A stretch of DNA of 33,468 nucleotides from CAZTPJ01 sp964614515 (GTDB lineage Bacteria; Planctomycetota; Phycisphaerae; Phycisphaerales; UBA1924), in assembly GCA_964614515.1 (NCBI GenBank), contig CAZTPJ010000041.1, positions 1 to 33,468 on the forward strand, given 5' to 3'. Numbering within the stretch: position 1 is the first letter of the stretch; every line of letters starts with the position of its first letter. The notes under the pieces are model-generated. The model worked only from the letters and a program-made list of their open reading frames with translations, did not search any database and had not been told where the DNA came from. Positions 33,252 through 33,468 of this stretch are shown here, in pieces. Both the position numbers and the translations under genes were made by a program.

Positions 33252-33468
33252 GCGAATTCTTCATGGAATGCGTGCGCGATCGGAATCACCCCAACGTATC
33301 CATTAACGCGAGAAGGCCGCGCCTTTCAGCACGACCTTCCCGGAACACTCAGGAGGGGAATCTGTCGCGAAACACACGCAGTCTCAACCTGGCGGACGAG
33401 GGGGGAAGTCCGCAACAAGCAAGACCAGCGGCACGCGAATCTCCCTCCTTCCTATGAGGACGAGACCC
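33252..33468. other. Window edge, no gene recognised
   Basis: No frame here has a ribosome site or protein-like content. One small hairpin is visible (GCGGAC at 33392-33397 with GTCCGC at 33408-33413, exposing a G-rich loop); its role is unknown. The start of a gene beyond the window cannot be judged. Confidence 0.4.

Noticed and set aside
32801..33457. A 218-codon plus-strand frame near the window end.
   Set aside because: It starts inside the dockerin gene on the opposite strand and runs through that gene's promoter; no ribosome site.

Overview
This 33.5 kb window is high-GC and gene-dense. It most likely comes from a planctomycete of the class Phycisphaerae. Four secreted proteins end in the Cys-rich two-repeat 'GC-type' dockerin typical of that group, three others end in PEP-CTERM-like sorting tails, and one membrane protein carries the planctomycete-style C-terminal 'CGYDLRGL...CPECG' zinc ribbon. 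Most genes have a clear GGAG-type ribosome site. I saw no tRNA, rRNA, CRISPR array, integrase or transposase, so this reads as a chromosomal backbone with many small independent transcription units.

Layout. 1-5.7 kb: a PEP-CTERM protein, two YkgJ-type cysteine-cluster proteins (one in an operon with a GAF-SpoIIE/PP2C phosphatase), a dockerin-tagged beta-propeller-like protein and a DUF1444-like protein. 5.7-8.6 kb: a patchy accessory stretch with dispersed GC-rich palindromes, a GNAT acetyltransferase, an internally duplicated zinc-ribbon membrane protein with a truncated relative beside it, and a PIN-toxin/antitoxin pair. 8.6-18.1 kb: a co-directional plus-strand block with a 1,651-residue AsmA/TamB-like protein, a metallophosphoesterase, YidC and MnmE. 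18.1-23.8 kb: an unrecognised protein, ClpS, then on the minus strand a dockerin-tagged M14 carboxypeptidase, a CpcT/CpeT-FKBP fusion and malate dehydrogenase. 23.8-26.6 kb: two tandem PEP-CTERM paralogues and a flavin reductase. 26.6-33.1 kb: a TrkH/KtrB potassium channel subunit, a lipoprotein phosphatase, a secreted unknown protein, SurE and two more dockerin proteins.

Two themes link the genes. The first is a secretome sorted by C-terminal tags: seven of 27 intact genes carry a dockerin or PEP-CTERM tail, and no cohesin, scaffoldin or exosortase gene lies in the window. The second is envelope and ion homeostasis (YidC, the AsmA-like protein, TrkH).

The strongest non-coding signal is a c-di-AMP (ydaO/yuaA-type) riboswitch in the 300-base leader of the potassium transporter gene, with a promoter placed just upstream of it. 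Other points of interest are a covarying cysteine pair in the dockerins, a diverged MnmE GTPase site, a run of nine C in the phosphatase gene, a heptamer tandem array, and a family of at least four related palindromic repeats.
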